58,889 nucleotides of DNA from the NCBI GenBank assembly GCA_030432715.1, contig JAUIML010000003.1, forward strand, positions 1-58,889. Reading direction: 5' to 3'. The notes beneath the pieces are model-generated. The model ran no database searches. It saw only the letters and a program-made list of their open reading frames with translations, and had not been told where the DNA came from. Source of the stretch: Acidimicrobiia bacterium. Lineage in GTDB: Bacteria > Actinomycetota > Acidimicrobiia > Acidimicrobiales > Aldehydirespiratoraceae. Below, one piece after another: positions 51,174 through 58,799 of this stretch (positions within the stretch are counted from its first letter, which is position 1; every line of letters begins with the position of its first letter). A program made the translations under genes and the position numbers.

Positions 51174-52371
51174 GCACCCTACGCACCGCGCCGACGTCGC
51201 TGTCGGCGACGACCGCAAACCAGGGCCCGCCGGCGATGCACCCGGCGAAGGCGCGTACGAACTCGCCGGCCACCACGTCGCGCTGAGCCCGGGTCACCCG
51301 CGGGCTCCGCAGCACGGCAGCCGTGTGGCGCAGCAGCGCGTCGGTACCCGGCGGCCATTCCTTGCGGTGCTCGGCGCGAACCCGCTGCGTCCATCGCCGA
51401 ACGGCCGATCGGGACGGTTCATCGAGCGCGGCGAGCAGGCCGTCGTCGCCCGACAGCAGGCTGAGGTCCACGTCGACGCGACCGTCGAGGTCGGACTGCT
51501 CATCGTCGGGCCCGGCATCGTCGGACCGGGAGACGATCAGCGGCTCACGGTCGTCGGGGCGGAACAGGGTCGGTACCGAGTCGATGGTCCTCGCGACGAA
51601 CGGACCCTCCGGGTCGCCGGCGAACTCGGGGGCGAAGGGCGCCTCCGGCCGGTCGAGGGTCGACACGAAGACCTCGGGGTCGTCGGCGAGCAACCGGGCG
51701 TAGTGTCCGACCTGCCAGCCCGATGCCGCCCTCGAGCGGGCCCGGGCCACGAGCTGCTCGGGATCGCGCTCGTTGTACTGCACGATCACGTAGCCGTCGA
51801 CGAGCTCCCCGGGCCGGTGTGATCGAGGGATCACCTTGGAGTGCAGGGCGGGATCGAAGTCGCGGCTGCCGTCGTCGAAGAAGAAGCGCGACTCGGGGAC
51901 CCCCGGCCACATGGTGTGGAGAACCCGCTGCCGCATGGGAACCCCCGACTTCCATCGTTGTTCGTCGTCGGGGTGGAGGAACGCGTGCGCGACCCGCACT
52001 CGCACCGAGGGATGCAGCGCCGGATGGCGGGCCGCCAACATCGGCCGCGGGTCCTGGTCGAGGAACTCGTCGGCGTGGAGCACGCCGATCCAGTTGTCGA
52101 CCCCGTGGTCCCGGCGGATGCGGTCGAGGAGCACCTGCCGGGCACCGTCGGTCACGCCGTCGGGGAACCAGTCGGCGTCGCGGGCGTGCCAGCACACCTC
52201 GGGTCGCGCCGCGAGAATCGCATCGGTGCGGGCCACCCGATCTGGGTCGGTCGTGCCGTCGAGCACATAGATCCGATCGAACCAGCGCACCGCGCCGGCC
52301 AGGGTCTCGGCCAGGACGTCGTCCTCGTCGCGGATCATCATCATGCCGATCAGGCGGTCGCCGTCGCCCAC
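51139..52371 (-). CDS. Glycosyltransferase-like (GT2_4-type, GT-A) protein
   Basis: 410 residues from the GTG at 52371 (VGDGDRLIGMMMIRDEDDVLAETL). The IRDED start, the FDRIYVLDGTTDPDR strand, WIGVLHADEFLDQDP (D-E metal site) and the later VIPRSHRP fit families of GT-A proteins that begin with M-x-R-(N/D)-E-x-D. The C-terminal ~110 residues form a separate helical part (SRSAVRRWTQRVRAEHRKEWPPGTDALLRHTAAVL). Sugar unknown. Divergent from the next GT2 gene by 150 bases without a clear feature, and convergent with the previous one. Confidence 0.75.
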   Translation of the reverse strand: MGDGDRLIGMMMIRDEDDVLAETLAGAVRWFDRIYVLDGTTDPDRVARTDAILAARPEVCWHARDADWFPDGVTDGARQVLLDRIRRDHGVDNWIGVLHADEFLDQDPRPMLAARHPALHPSVRVRVAHAFLHPDDEQRWKSGVPMRQRVLHTMWPGVPESRFFFDDGSRDFDPALHSKVIPRSHRPGELVDGYVIVQYNERDPEQLVARARSRAASGWQVGHYARLLADDPEVFVSTLDRPEAPFAPEFAGDPEGPFVARTIDSVPTLFRPDDREPLIVSRSDDAGPDDEQSDLDGRVDVDLSLLSGDDGLLAALDEPSRSAVRRWTQRVRAEHRKEWPPGTDALLRHTAAVLRSPRVTRAQRDVVAGEFVRAFAGCIAGGPWFAVVADSDVGAVRRVLSASAPGPSAA

Positions 52372-52521
52372 GCCCCCCAGGCTGTGGAGCCGGCCCGGCC
52401 GGCTCCGCCGGACCAGGGCGGTCGGGTGATCCCGGAGCTCCCGGAGGCGGCCTCGGCCCGGGAGCCGACCGCGTCGGCGGGGCCATCGCCAACGTTCGCC
52501 GAACTGAGCCACACTGGCGCG

Positions 52522-53457
52522 GTGCCCAGTTCCCCTGAATCGCACGTGACGATCCTACTCTCGACGTTCAACGGCGAACGATGGCTCCCCGCACTCCTCG
52601 ACTCGATTCGGGCACAGACGCACGGTGAGTGGACCCTCCTCGTCCGCGACGACGGGTCCACCGATCGCACCGGCTCGCTGATCGATGCCGCGGCGAACGA
52701 CGACCCCAGGGTCCGTCGACACGACGACGATCTCGGCAATCTCGGTCCCGCGGCGTCGTTCATGATCCTGCTCGGACTGGTCGAGTCGGGCTGCTTCGCG
52801 TTCTGTGACCAGGACGACGAGTGGCTTCCCGACAAGCTCGAGCAGACTCTCGCGGCCATGCCCGGCGACCCCATCGCCGCGGTCTACACCGATGCCACGC
52901 TGGTCAGCGCCACGGGCGAGGTGCTCCATCCCTCCGCCCTCGCCGAACGCGGCCTCTCACCAGATCGCGCACTCCCCTTCGGCCAACTCCTCGTCAACAA
53001 CGCGGCGATCGGCGCGACGATGGTCGGCACGGCCGACCTCGCGCGGCGGGCCGTCGAACTGGCCGACGACCGCCCCGTCCTGATGCACGACTGGTGGGTG
53101 GCGCTGGTGGCCGAGCACCAGGGAACGCTGGCGTGCCATCGGCGGTCGACCCTGCGGTGGCGACGGCACGACGCAACCGTGACCGGTGGGCGCCCGAGCG
53201 GGATACGCGGCCGATCGGCGCGGCGCCGCGAGTACCTGCGCTGGTCCATCGACGCCGGCCGCCGGTTGTCGAGCGCCGGCCATGCCGTCGACGCCGGCCA
53301 CGACGCTGCCGCACGCGCGATCGGGGCGCTCGACCCCTCTGCGCCCGGTGTGGTTGCACTGTCCAGACTGTGGTCATCACACGGCGTGAGAGCGTGGCCG
53401 ATGCGGCGGCAGTGGCCACTACTCCTCGCCGTCGCGCTGGGCCGAACGGATCAATGA
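52522..53457 (+). CDS. Glycosyltransferase family 2 (rhamnosyltransferase-like)
   Basis: 311 residues from the GTG at 52522. VTILLSTFNGERWLPALLDSIRAQTHGEWTLLVRDDGSTDRTGSLI and CFAFCDQDDEWLPDKLEQTL (Q-D-D metal site) are the pattern of rhamnosyl/alpha-1,3-rhamnosyl GT2 enzymes; MHDWWVALVA is the later catalytic region. The longer ORF upstream is an antisense shadow of the 51139-52371 gene. Probably adds a deoxy-sugar to the lipid-linked unit. 112 bases upstream of the phosphoglycosyl-transferase fusion. Confidence 0.88.
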   Translation: MPSSPESHVTILLSTFNGERWLPALLDSIRAQTHGEWTLLVRDDGSTDRTGSLIDAAANDDPRVRRHDDDLGNLGPAASFMILLGLVESGCFAFCDQDDEWLPDKLEQTLAAMPGDPIAAVYTDATLVSATGEVLHPSALAERGLSPDRALPFGQLLVNNAAIGATMVGTADLARRAVELADDRPVLMHDWWVALVAEHQGTLACHRRSTLRWRRHDATVTGGRPSGIRGRSARRREYLRWSIDAGRRLSSAGHAVDAGHDAAARAIGALDPSAPGVVALSRLWSSHGVRAWPMRRQWPLLLAVALGRTDQ

Positions 53458-53489
53458 CGTCAGTTCCTCGCTCTGGGTCTTGCGCGAAA

Positions 53490-53525
53490 CCACTCTTGGT
53501 GGCCACACTGTGGGCAACTAGTGGC
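53490..53525. promoter_or_regulatory. Cluster of small palindromes before the phosphoglycosyl transferase gene
   Basis: CCAC-TCTTG-GTGG (53490-53502), CCACA-C-TGTGG (53503-53513) and GCCAC/GTGGC (53502-53506 with 53521-53525) overlap in a 36-base stretch, 45 bases before the TTG start. Could be an operator or leader hairpin. GCCACACTG also occurs just before the GTG of the preceding GT2 gene (52509-52517). Confidence 0.3.
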
Positions 53526-53569
53526 AAAAGTCACCGAGAAGCCCGCCTTTCGCACCCAAGAGCCGGACG

Positions 53570-55411
53570 TTGAGCAACACCACCGACGCAACCTCACGGA
53601 CAATCCATGTCGTCGACGAGCCCCGCGTCGACGGACCCCGTCAGCGGCGCTTCTACGAGCGGCATCTCAAGCGACCGATCGACGTCGTCGGGGCCGCCAT
53701 CCTCATCGTGTTGACCGCCCCACTGACCGCGTTGGTGGCGCTCGCCGTGGCGGTCACGCTGGGTCGCCCGGTGATCTTCCGTCAGACCCGCGTCACCAAG
53801 GGTGCGGAAGACTTCACGATGTTCAAGTTCCGTTCGATGCGGCCCGAGGACAAGCCGATGGCCGACGGGCAGTACCACGCACCGAAGGACGACCCTCGCC
53901 ACACCCGCTTCGGCAAGTTCATCCGCCGAATCTCGCTCGACGAGCTTCCTCAGCTCTGGAACGTGTTGCGCGGCGACATGAGCCTCATCGGCCCGCGCCC
54001 CGAGCTGCCGGCCGTGGTGAAGGCCTTCGATCTCGCCGGACACCCTCGTCACGAGGTGCGGGCCGGGATGACCGGGCCATGGCAGGTGTCGGAGTACCGC
54101 AACGGCTACGTCCACATGAACGTCCACGTCGACGCGGAGTACGTGGGCGACCTGACGTTCCGCCGCGACATGGAGATCGCGCTGCGGACGATCGGATTGT
54201 TCATCGGGCTCGGTCATCCGGCGCTGCCTTCGGAGCTCGCCGCGCCGCCTCACCTGCGGGCGCCGTCGGACAAGCCCTTGCGGGTCCTGCATGTCCTCGA
54301 GCCGGCCATGGCCGGCGTGCCCGCCTACGTGGAGAAGCTCGGGCGCGAGCTCCACGGCCGCGGGATCGACCAGATCGTGGTGACCACCGATCGACAGGAG
54401 TGGGCCTTCGACGAGTGGCCGACCCGGGTGATCCACCTGCCCTGGAAGCGCAACCTGCGCGACACGCTCGCCGTGTCGAAGACGATCCGTCAGCTCGTCA
54501 TCGACGAACAGATCGACCTCGTCCACGCCCACGCCACCTTCGCCGGTCTCGCCACCCGGGTTCGCCGTCTCGGCGCACCCGTGATCTACCAGCCGCACGG
54601 ATGGGGCCACCTGTCGATCCGGCGTCGTTCGGTCGCCCACGCAGTGCGCGCCGTGGAGAAGCGACTCGACCGGCACACCGATGTGCTCCTCACGCTCAGC
54701 GAGCACGAGGACGCCGACGCCCCGATCGCCCGCGAGACCCAGCGCGTGCGCCCGGTGGTGGACCTCACCGGGTTCGAGTCGCTCCCCGACATCGACCGCA
54801 TCGAGACCCGCCTCGAGCTGGGGTGGGGACGCGACGAACGGATCCACATCTGTGTGGGCGAGCTCAGCCACCGCAAGAACCAGATGGCACTCGCCGTCGC
54901 GTGGACCAAGCACGCAGGTCCCCGCGACCGCCTCGTGTTCGTCGGCGACGGCGCGTTGCGGGGCGAACTCGAGGAGCTGTGCAGCGACCGCATCCAGTTG
55001 GTCGGCTGGCGCAGCGACATCGCCCGCCTGATGGGCGCGGCCGACTCCCTCGTCGTCCCGTCGCTCGGCGAGGGCTTCTCACTCGTGATCCTCGAGGCCT
55101 TGGCCTGCGGCCTCCCCGTCTTCTCCACCTCGATCGGTGGCACCGAGATCATCTCGCCCGCCGATGGCCGCGTCCTGACCACGCCCGACGAGGTCGTCCG
55201 GGCTGCGATCGCGTCGCCTCTGCCCGACGGTGGCCCCGAGGAGCGCCTCGCTCGCGCCGAGCGCCATCACAACGCGGCGTCGCTCGAAACGGTCGCCGAC
55301 GACTTCATCGAGATCTATGCCCGCACCGTCGGACGCGAGCAGGACATCGTCGACCTCCGCGACGACCGGGCTCACGAACCGGTGCAGGGCCAGACCACGC
55401 CCCGCGCCTAG
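53570..55411 (+). CDS. Phosphoglycosyl transferase (WcaJ/PglC-like) fused to a GT4 glycosyltransferase
   Basis: 613 residues from a TTG at 53570 with AAGAGCCGG upstream; no other start is in frame. Residues ~25-220 are a monotopic phosphoglycosyl transferase: RPIDVVGAAILIVLTAPLTALVALAV (re-entrant helix), VIFRQTRVTKGAEDFTMFKFRSM, SLDELPQLWNVLRGDMSLIGPRPELP with the catalytic Asp-Glu, and RAGMTGPWQV. It puts the first sugar-phosphate on undecaprenyl phosphate. Residues ~240-590 are a GT-B enzyme: VLHVLEPAMAGVPAYVEKLGREL, VHAHATFAGL, HICVGELSHRKNQMAL, VVPSLGEGFSLVILEALACGLPVFS. It would add the second sugar. Starts repeat-unit assembly for the locus. Confidence 0.92.
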   Translation: MSNTTDATSRTIHVVDEPRVDGPRQRRFYERHLKRPIDVVGAAILIVLTAPLTALVALAVAVTLGRPVIFRQTRVTKGAEDFTMFKFRSMRPEDKPMADGQYHAPKDDPRHTRFGKFIRRISLDELPQLWNVLRGDMSLIGPRPELPAVVKAFDLAGHPRHEVRAGMTGPWQVSEYRNGYVHMNVHVDAEYVGDLTFRRDMEIALRTIGLFIGLGHPALPSELAAPPHLRAPSDKPLRVLHVLEPAMAGVPAYVEKLGRELHGRGIDQIVVTTDRQEWAFDEWPTRVIHLPWKRNLRDTLAVSKTIRQLVIDEQIDLVHAHATFAGLATRVRRLGAPVIYQPHGWGHLSIRRRSVAHAVRAVEKRLDRHTDVLLTLSEHEDADAPIARETQRVRPVVDLTGFESLPDIDRIETRLELGWGRDERIHICVGELSHRKNQMALAVAWTKHAGPRDRLVFVGDGALRGELEELCSDRIQLVGWRSDIARLMGAADSLVVPSLGEGFSLVILEALACGLPVFSTSIGGTEIISPADGRVLTTPDEVVRAAIASPLPDGGPEERLARAERHHNAASLETVADDFIEIYARTVGREQDIVDLRDDRAHEPVQGQTTPRA

Positions 55412-55467
55412 CTGTACGCGGCCGATCTCTCGACCCCCTGAGGTGCGGGACCGGTAACCTCGCCGGT

Positions 55468-55544
55468 GGGCCGCTAGCTCATCGGGTTAGAGCAGGGGAC
55501 TTTTAATCCCAAGGTGCCGGGTTCGAGTCCCGGGCGGCCCACCA
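55468..55544 (+). tRNA. tRNA-Lys (anticodon TTT)
   Basis: GGGCCGC acceptor pairs with GCGGCCC, discriminator A, CCA encoded. T arm CCGGGTTCGAGTCCCGG is perfect. The anticodon loop reads CTTTTAA between GGGA and TCCC, giving anticodon TTT for lysine AAA/AAG. No integrase or repeated 3' end is seen next to it. Confidence 0.96.
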
Positions 55545-55613
55545 ACCGAAACGCTCGGCTGGCGGCGACCCCTCAACGCCTCCGCACAGCTCACGAACGG
55601 CGCGATTCGCCAT

Positions 55614-55892
55614 TCACGTCCCTGACGGCGGGTGTGCAAGCGCAAAGAGCCAGTAGATGGAAGCGCTGACAAGGATTGCTCGCCTGCCCCCGAATGCTGC
55701 TGGCGCTACCCCTATGGCTCCGAGGATCACGACACCGAATCGCACGACGGTCCGGTCTTCCTCCCATGACTCGGGCACTGCCGGAAGCCAGGCCTCCAAC
55801 TCAAGCGGTTCTCTTGTTCCGAACAGGAGCAGGCCGCTGACGCCAACCGACAGTACGGCTGCAATCACAACCAGTCGTGGCCTACGGTTCAT
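55614..55892 (-). CDS. Small membrane protein, three helices
   Basis: 92 residues from the ATG at 55892 with GGAGAG upstream. Helices near residues 6-24 (LVVIAAVLSVGVSGLLLFG), 50-68 (FGVVILGAIGVAPAAFG) and 72-88 (AILVSASIYWLFAL), with one acidic outer loop (EPLELEAWLPAVPESWEEDR). Family unknown. It lies just behind the tRNA, in a stretch with a less GC-biased codon third position than the neighbours, so it may be a recent arrival. Confidence 0.6.
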   Translation of the reverse strand: MNRRPRLVVIAAVLSVGVSGLLLFGTREPLELEAWLPAVPESWEEDRTVVRFGVVILGAIGVAPAAFGGRRAILVSASIYWLFALAHPPSGT

Positions 55893-56031
55893 GAGGCACT
55901 CTCTCCGGCACGCAGCGAGGTGCAAGGGACGGGTGCAGAGGCGACACGATACTCCACTCACGCTCCCACCCTGGCCGCGTAGCGAGCATATCAGCCCCAA
56001 AGCGAAGGACTCTTACCGACAATCCCGCCGG

Positions 56032-56391
56032 CTAACCCAAGTCGATCTCGACGACTTCACCGGCGCGCCAAACCGGGAAACGAGCGCACGGACCGATCAG
56101 GTCTTCGAGGGAACCCTGCTTCGCACGATTGCCGCCGACCGCAACCGAAACGACCCCCCCATCTAGCGTGGCCTGGATCGCTGCCTCGACCTCCTGCTTT
56201 GCCGAGGCAGGCCATACGACAGCATGGCCGTCGACGAGGAGACAGTTGCCCCGGATCTCCGTAGTGCCGGTGAGACGGGCTCGCGCTGCACTCGGGCTTG
56301 AACCAACGAGATACGTGACGCCATCCTCCGTCTCCATGGCCACTGACACTGATTCGCCACGCTCTCCTTCATCGCTACTACAACCGCTCGC
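56032..56391 (-). pseudogene. 3' part of a putative lipoprotein, joined to a cyclase remnant
   Basis: Open frame ending TAG at 56034-56032. The readable part starts ASGCSSDEGERGESVSVAM, like a mature lipoprotein after its lipobox Cys, and continues as a plausible small globular domain (CLLVDGHAVVWPASAKQEVEAAIQATLDGGVVSVAVGG, FPVWRAGEVVEIDLG). Upstream of the Cys there is no hydrophobic signal peptide; instead the DNA is the start of a cyclase in another frame. An internal ATG at 56337 could still start a shorter protein. Looks like the result of a deletion or recombination. Confidence 0.5.
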
Positions 56392-56473
56392 CCAGTGCGC
56401 TGCGCGCCGCCGTCGAGCCGACGACGTCGGAGAACAGGACGGTGGCCGTGGTGGGCCGGTGGTCTTCTGACAC
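56378..56473 (-). pseudogene. 5' remnant of a class III nucleotidyl cyclase
   Basis: From a GTG at 56473 the frame reads VSEDHRPTTATVLFSDVVGSTAARS and so on to TAG after 31 codons. TVLFSDVVGST is the metal-binding start of class III adenylyl/guanylyl cyclases, which normally continue for ~170 more residues. Here it breaks off where the lipoprotein-like sequence begins. It sits just downstream of an intact cyclic-nucleotide-binding gene on the same strand. Confidence 0.72.
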
Positions 56474-56563
56474 CGCGCCAGAGTACGGCACCGCTCACCT
56501 CGGCGTTCCACTGTCCAGAAGGATGCCTCTCGGCGAAGGCCGCCAGCGGCGGCCTCGACCCTC

Positions 56564-56579
56564 GTCAACCTGGGTTGAC
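56564..56579. promoter_or_regulatory. Palindrome between the cNMP-binding gene and the cyclase remnant
   Basis: GTCAACC-TG-GGTTGAC, perfect 7-base arms. It lies 91 bases before the remnant's GTG. A second GC-rich hairpin (AGGCCGCC-AGC-GGCGGCCT, 56537-56555) is beside it; without a T tract it is a doubtful terminator. Possible old operator of the cyclase. Confidence 0.35.
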
Positions 56580-56607
56580 GACTCTCTCGTGCCGACGCTT
56601 CGGCGGG

Positions 56608-57087
56608 TCAGCCGCGCATGACGGCGAGGCGGCCGATCGCCCGCCGACTGATGCGGCTGGCCGCCACGGGGGCGACGTCCATGAGCGTCATCAGCTCGGC
56701 CCGGTCCAGCTCTCGCACCCGGGTGATGCCGGTGGTGCGGACCGTGGCGGTGCGGGGCAGCGCCACCGGTGCGGCGCCGGGTCCACCGGGGCGGGTGTAG
56801 AGCAGCGCCACTTCGCCGAAGAACTCGCCGGCGGCCAGGGTGTTGACGACCTCGCCGTTGACGACGACCTCGACCTCACCCTCGATGATGAGCGAGAAGC
56901 GCTCGGCCCGGGAACCCTCGGACACGATCTCGGCGCCGGGCAGATAGACGTATTCGGTGCCGAGATCACGCACTCGGCGGCGGGCACGACGCCCCACTTC
57001 GCCACAGACGCTCTCCCACCAGTACTCGTTGCCCGCCGTGGTCCGGACCTGGGTGGCGGTTGCGGGTGTGGTCGTGGTTGCGGTCAT
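56608..57087 (-). CDS. Cyclic-nucleotide-binding domain protein (Crp-like cap without DNA-binding domain)
   Basis: 159 residues from the ATG at 57087. A Thr-rich start is followed by a single cNMP-binding beta roll: YVYLPGAEIVSEGSRAERFSLIIEGEVEVVVNGEVVNTLAAGEFFGEVALLYTRPGG, with the phosphate-binding cassette FFGEVALL; the usual R-(T/S)-A appears in PRTATVRT. After it comes a short helix pair (ELDRAELMTLMDVAPVAASRIS). No helix-turn-helix, so it is a stand-alone sensor. Next to the truncated cyclase on the same strand, which may once have made its ligand. Confidence 0.85.
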   Translation of the reverse strand: MTATTTTPATATQVRTTAGNEYWWESVCGEVGRRARRRVRDLGTEYVYLPGAEIVSEGSRAERFSLIIEGEVEVVVNGEVVNTLAAGEFFGEVALLYTRPGGPGAAPVALPRTATVRTTGITRVRELDRAELMTLMDVAPVAASRISRRAIGRLAVMRG

Positions 57088-57261
57088 CGTGCTCCCCTTG
57101 CGGTGACTCGGCCGGCGCTTCCGGCTCGTGCCCGATGCGGACACAGTTGTCATCCAACCCGCTGCCCCGGATCCGTTCCGTGACGTGGGTTCCACACGGC
57201 GTGTGTCGTTGGTCACAGGGCCGCGTTCACGGCAGCGGCTCGGGCATCTACCATCGGGTCC

Positions 57262-58053
57262 GTGCCGTTCCGACAGATCTTCACCGTCCTGCTCGCGATG
57301 ATCGTGATCCTGCTCGCCGCCCTGGTCGTGCTGAGCTGGGGCGACGACGACGGCGACACGGCCGATCCCACCGAAACCACGCTGGCGCCCGACGACGAAT
57401 CGACCAGCACCACCAGCTCCACCACCACCACGCTGGCGCCGGTGACCACCTCGATCCCCGTCGACTGCGTCTCCGATCCCGACACCCCCGATACCGAGAC
57501 CACCACGACCACCACGGGCGACGTGACCACCACGTTCAACCCCGACGGAGCCGACGATGACGAGACCGACGACGGCACCGACGACGTCGCCCTCGAGCCC
57601 ACGCTCGGGCGCAACTCCTCGCTCAGCACCGTGGGCCTCGACACCGTCACCTTCGGGCTGACCGTCAACCAGGCCGAGCGGGCCTCCGGCCATCGGATGA
57701 GCAACTGCGAACCGGTCACCGACTGCTACCGGGTCACGCCCGACGGCGCCCCGACCGGCATCAGCTTCGTGGTCGACAACGGCACCATCGAGCGGGTCGA
57801 CATCGTCGGCGACAGCCCGATCACCACGCTCTCCGGGGCCGGGATCGGCACGACCGACGAAGAGCTCGACGAGTTGTTCGGCGACCAGCTCGACCGCGTC
57901 GACCTCGGCGGCGGACGCACCGACGTCGTGTTCGTCCCCGCCGACGACAACGACCAGGAGTTCCGCGTGGCCTTCACCACCCTCGACGGTGCGGTCGAGT
58001 CGCTGCGGTCCGGGCGGGTGCCCCTCGTGCTCGAGACCGAGGCCTGCGCCTAG
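57262..58053 (+). CDS. Membrane-anchored secreted protein with Thr/Asp-rich linker
   Basis: 263 residues, GTG start. N-terminal helix (IFTVLLAMIVILLAALVVLSW) is an anchor or signal. Residues 28-110 are a low-complexity Thr/Asp/Pro linker (TTSSTTTTLAPVTT, TETTTTTTGDVTTTFN), typical of actinobacterial wall-spanning stalks. The last ~150 residues form a globular domain (TVGLDTVTFGLTVNQAERASG ... TDEELDELFGDQLDRV) with a likely disulfide (SNCEPVTDCYRV). The layout recalls small periplasmic sensor or inhibitor domains; no family named. Shares the CTAG stop with the convergent lipoprotein. Confidence 0.8.
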   Translation: MPFRQIFTVLLAMIVILLAALVVLSWGDDDGDTADPTETTLAPDDESTSTTSSTTTTLAPVTTSIPVDCVSDPDTPDTETTTTTTGDVTTTFNPDGADDDETDDGTDDVALEPTLGRNSSLSTVGLDTVTFGLTVNQAERASGHRMSNCEPVTDCYRVTPDGAPTGISFVVDNGTIERVDIVGDSPITTLSGAGIGTTDEELDELFGDQLDRVDLGGGRTDVVFVPADDNDQEFRVAFTTLDGAVESLRSGRVPLVLETEACA

Positions 58054-58607
58054 GAGAACGGGTCGGTCGGGAGCGAGCGCACGAACCCCAGGCACTCCAC
58101 GACGACCGACCCGACACCACCCGGCACGAACTCGCCGGTGGCGAGGTCGAGATCCGTCACGAACTCGACGTCGACGAACTCGAGCCGTTCACCGTCGAAC
58201 TCGAACGGCAGCACCCCTTCGAGGCGGGGTTCGAACAGCACCGCATCGTCGCACTCCCCCCCCTGGAGGCCCACGTAGGGCTCGGCCTCGAAGGCGCGGA
58301 CACGACCCACCACGGGTTTGCCGTTGACATCCAGCCCGTTCACCGCGACCTCGACCTCGCTCGCGCCCCCGGCCGCGCAGACGGCGTCGAGCTCGTACAC
58401 GGCGGGCCCGATCTCGATCACTGCCGACGACAGCGGCACCGTGGTCGTCGTCGTCGTCACAGTTGTGGTCGGGGCCCGGGTGGTGGTGGGCGCCCGTTGA
58501 CCGGTGGGGCCGTCCTCCACCGAACACCCGGCCACGAGCAGCACCGCGGCGAGCAAGGCCGCCACGGCAAGGGTCGCCGACAGGGGCGGCAGGACGGGGC
58601 GGCGCAT
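58050..58607 (-). CDS. Lipoprotein of unknown function
   Basis: 185 residues, ATG at 58607. Signal peptide ends in lipobox LLVAGC (Cys near residue 28). A short Thr-rich linker (TTTRAPTTTVTTTTTTVP) is followed by a beta-rich domain (IEIGPAVYELDAVCAAGGASEVEVAVNGLDV, VGSVVVECLGFV) with four Cys, probably two disulfides. No known domain. Same style of Thr linker as the convergent neighbour. Confidence 0.82.
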   Translation of the reverse strand: MRRPVLPPLSATLAVAALLAAVLLVAGCSVEDGPTGQRAPTTTRAPTTTVTTTTTTVPLSSAVIEIGPAVYELDAVCAAGGASEVEVAVNGLDVNGKPVVGRVRAFEAEPYVGLQGGECDDAVLFEPRLEGVLPFEFDGERLEFVDVEFVTDLDLATGEFVPGGVGSVVVECLGFVRSLPTDPFS

Positions 58608-58634
58608 CCTTGCAGGGTAGAGCGGGTCAAAACG

Positions 58635-58667
58635 GGAAACGGACCGCCCGGTCGGCGGTCCGTTTCC
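58635..58667 (-). terminator. Rho-independent-like terminator
   Basis: Perfect 14-base stem (GGAAACGGACCGCC and complement) with a five-base loop. On the minus strand it is followed by CGTTTTG, a short T run, so it would end transcription of the partial gene at 58800-58889 before the lipoprotein gene. Confidence 0.65.
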
Positions 58668-58799
58668 AGATGCACTCTCGGGAGTCCAATCCGACAGGTG
58701 ATCCGTTGCCGCTGAGCGGCGTCACCGGTACTACGCACGAGATGGGCCCGAGTCGCGCGATTTCTCGGATTTCTTCGCGACTGGGCCGAACGACCCAGT

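Noticed and set aside
55468-55544. tRNA-Lys as attachment site of an integrated element
   Set aside because: No integrase gene and no direct repeat of the tRNA 3' end found by eye in the following sequence up to the window edge.
57400-57540. ACC-rich tract in the 57262 gene as a CRISPR or satellite
   Set aside because: It is a coding Thr linker with irregular units and no spacers.
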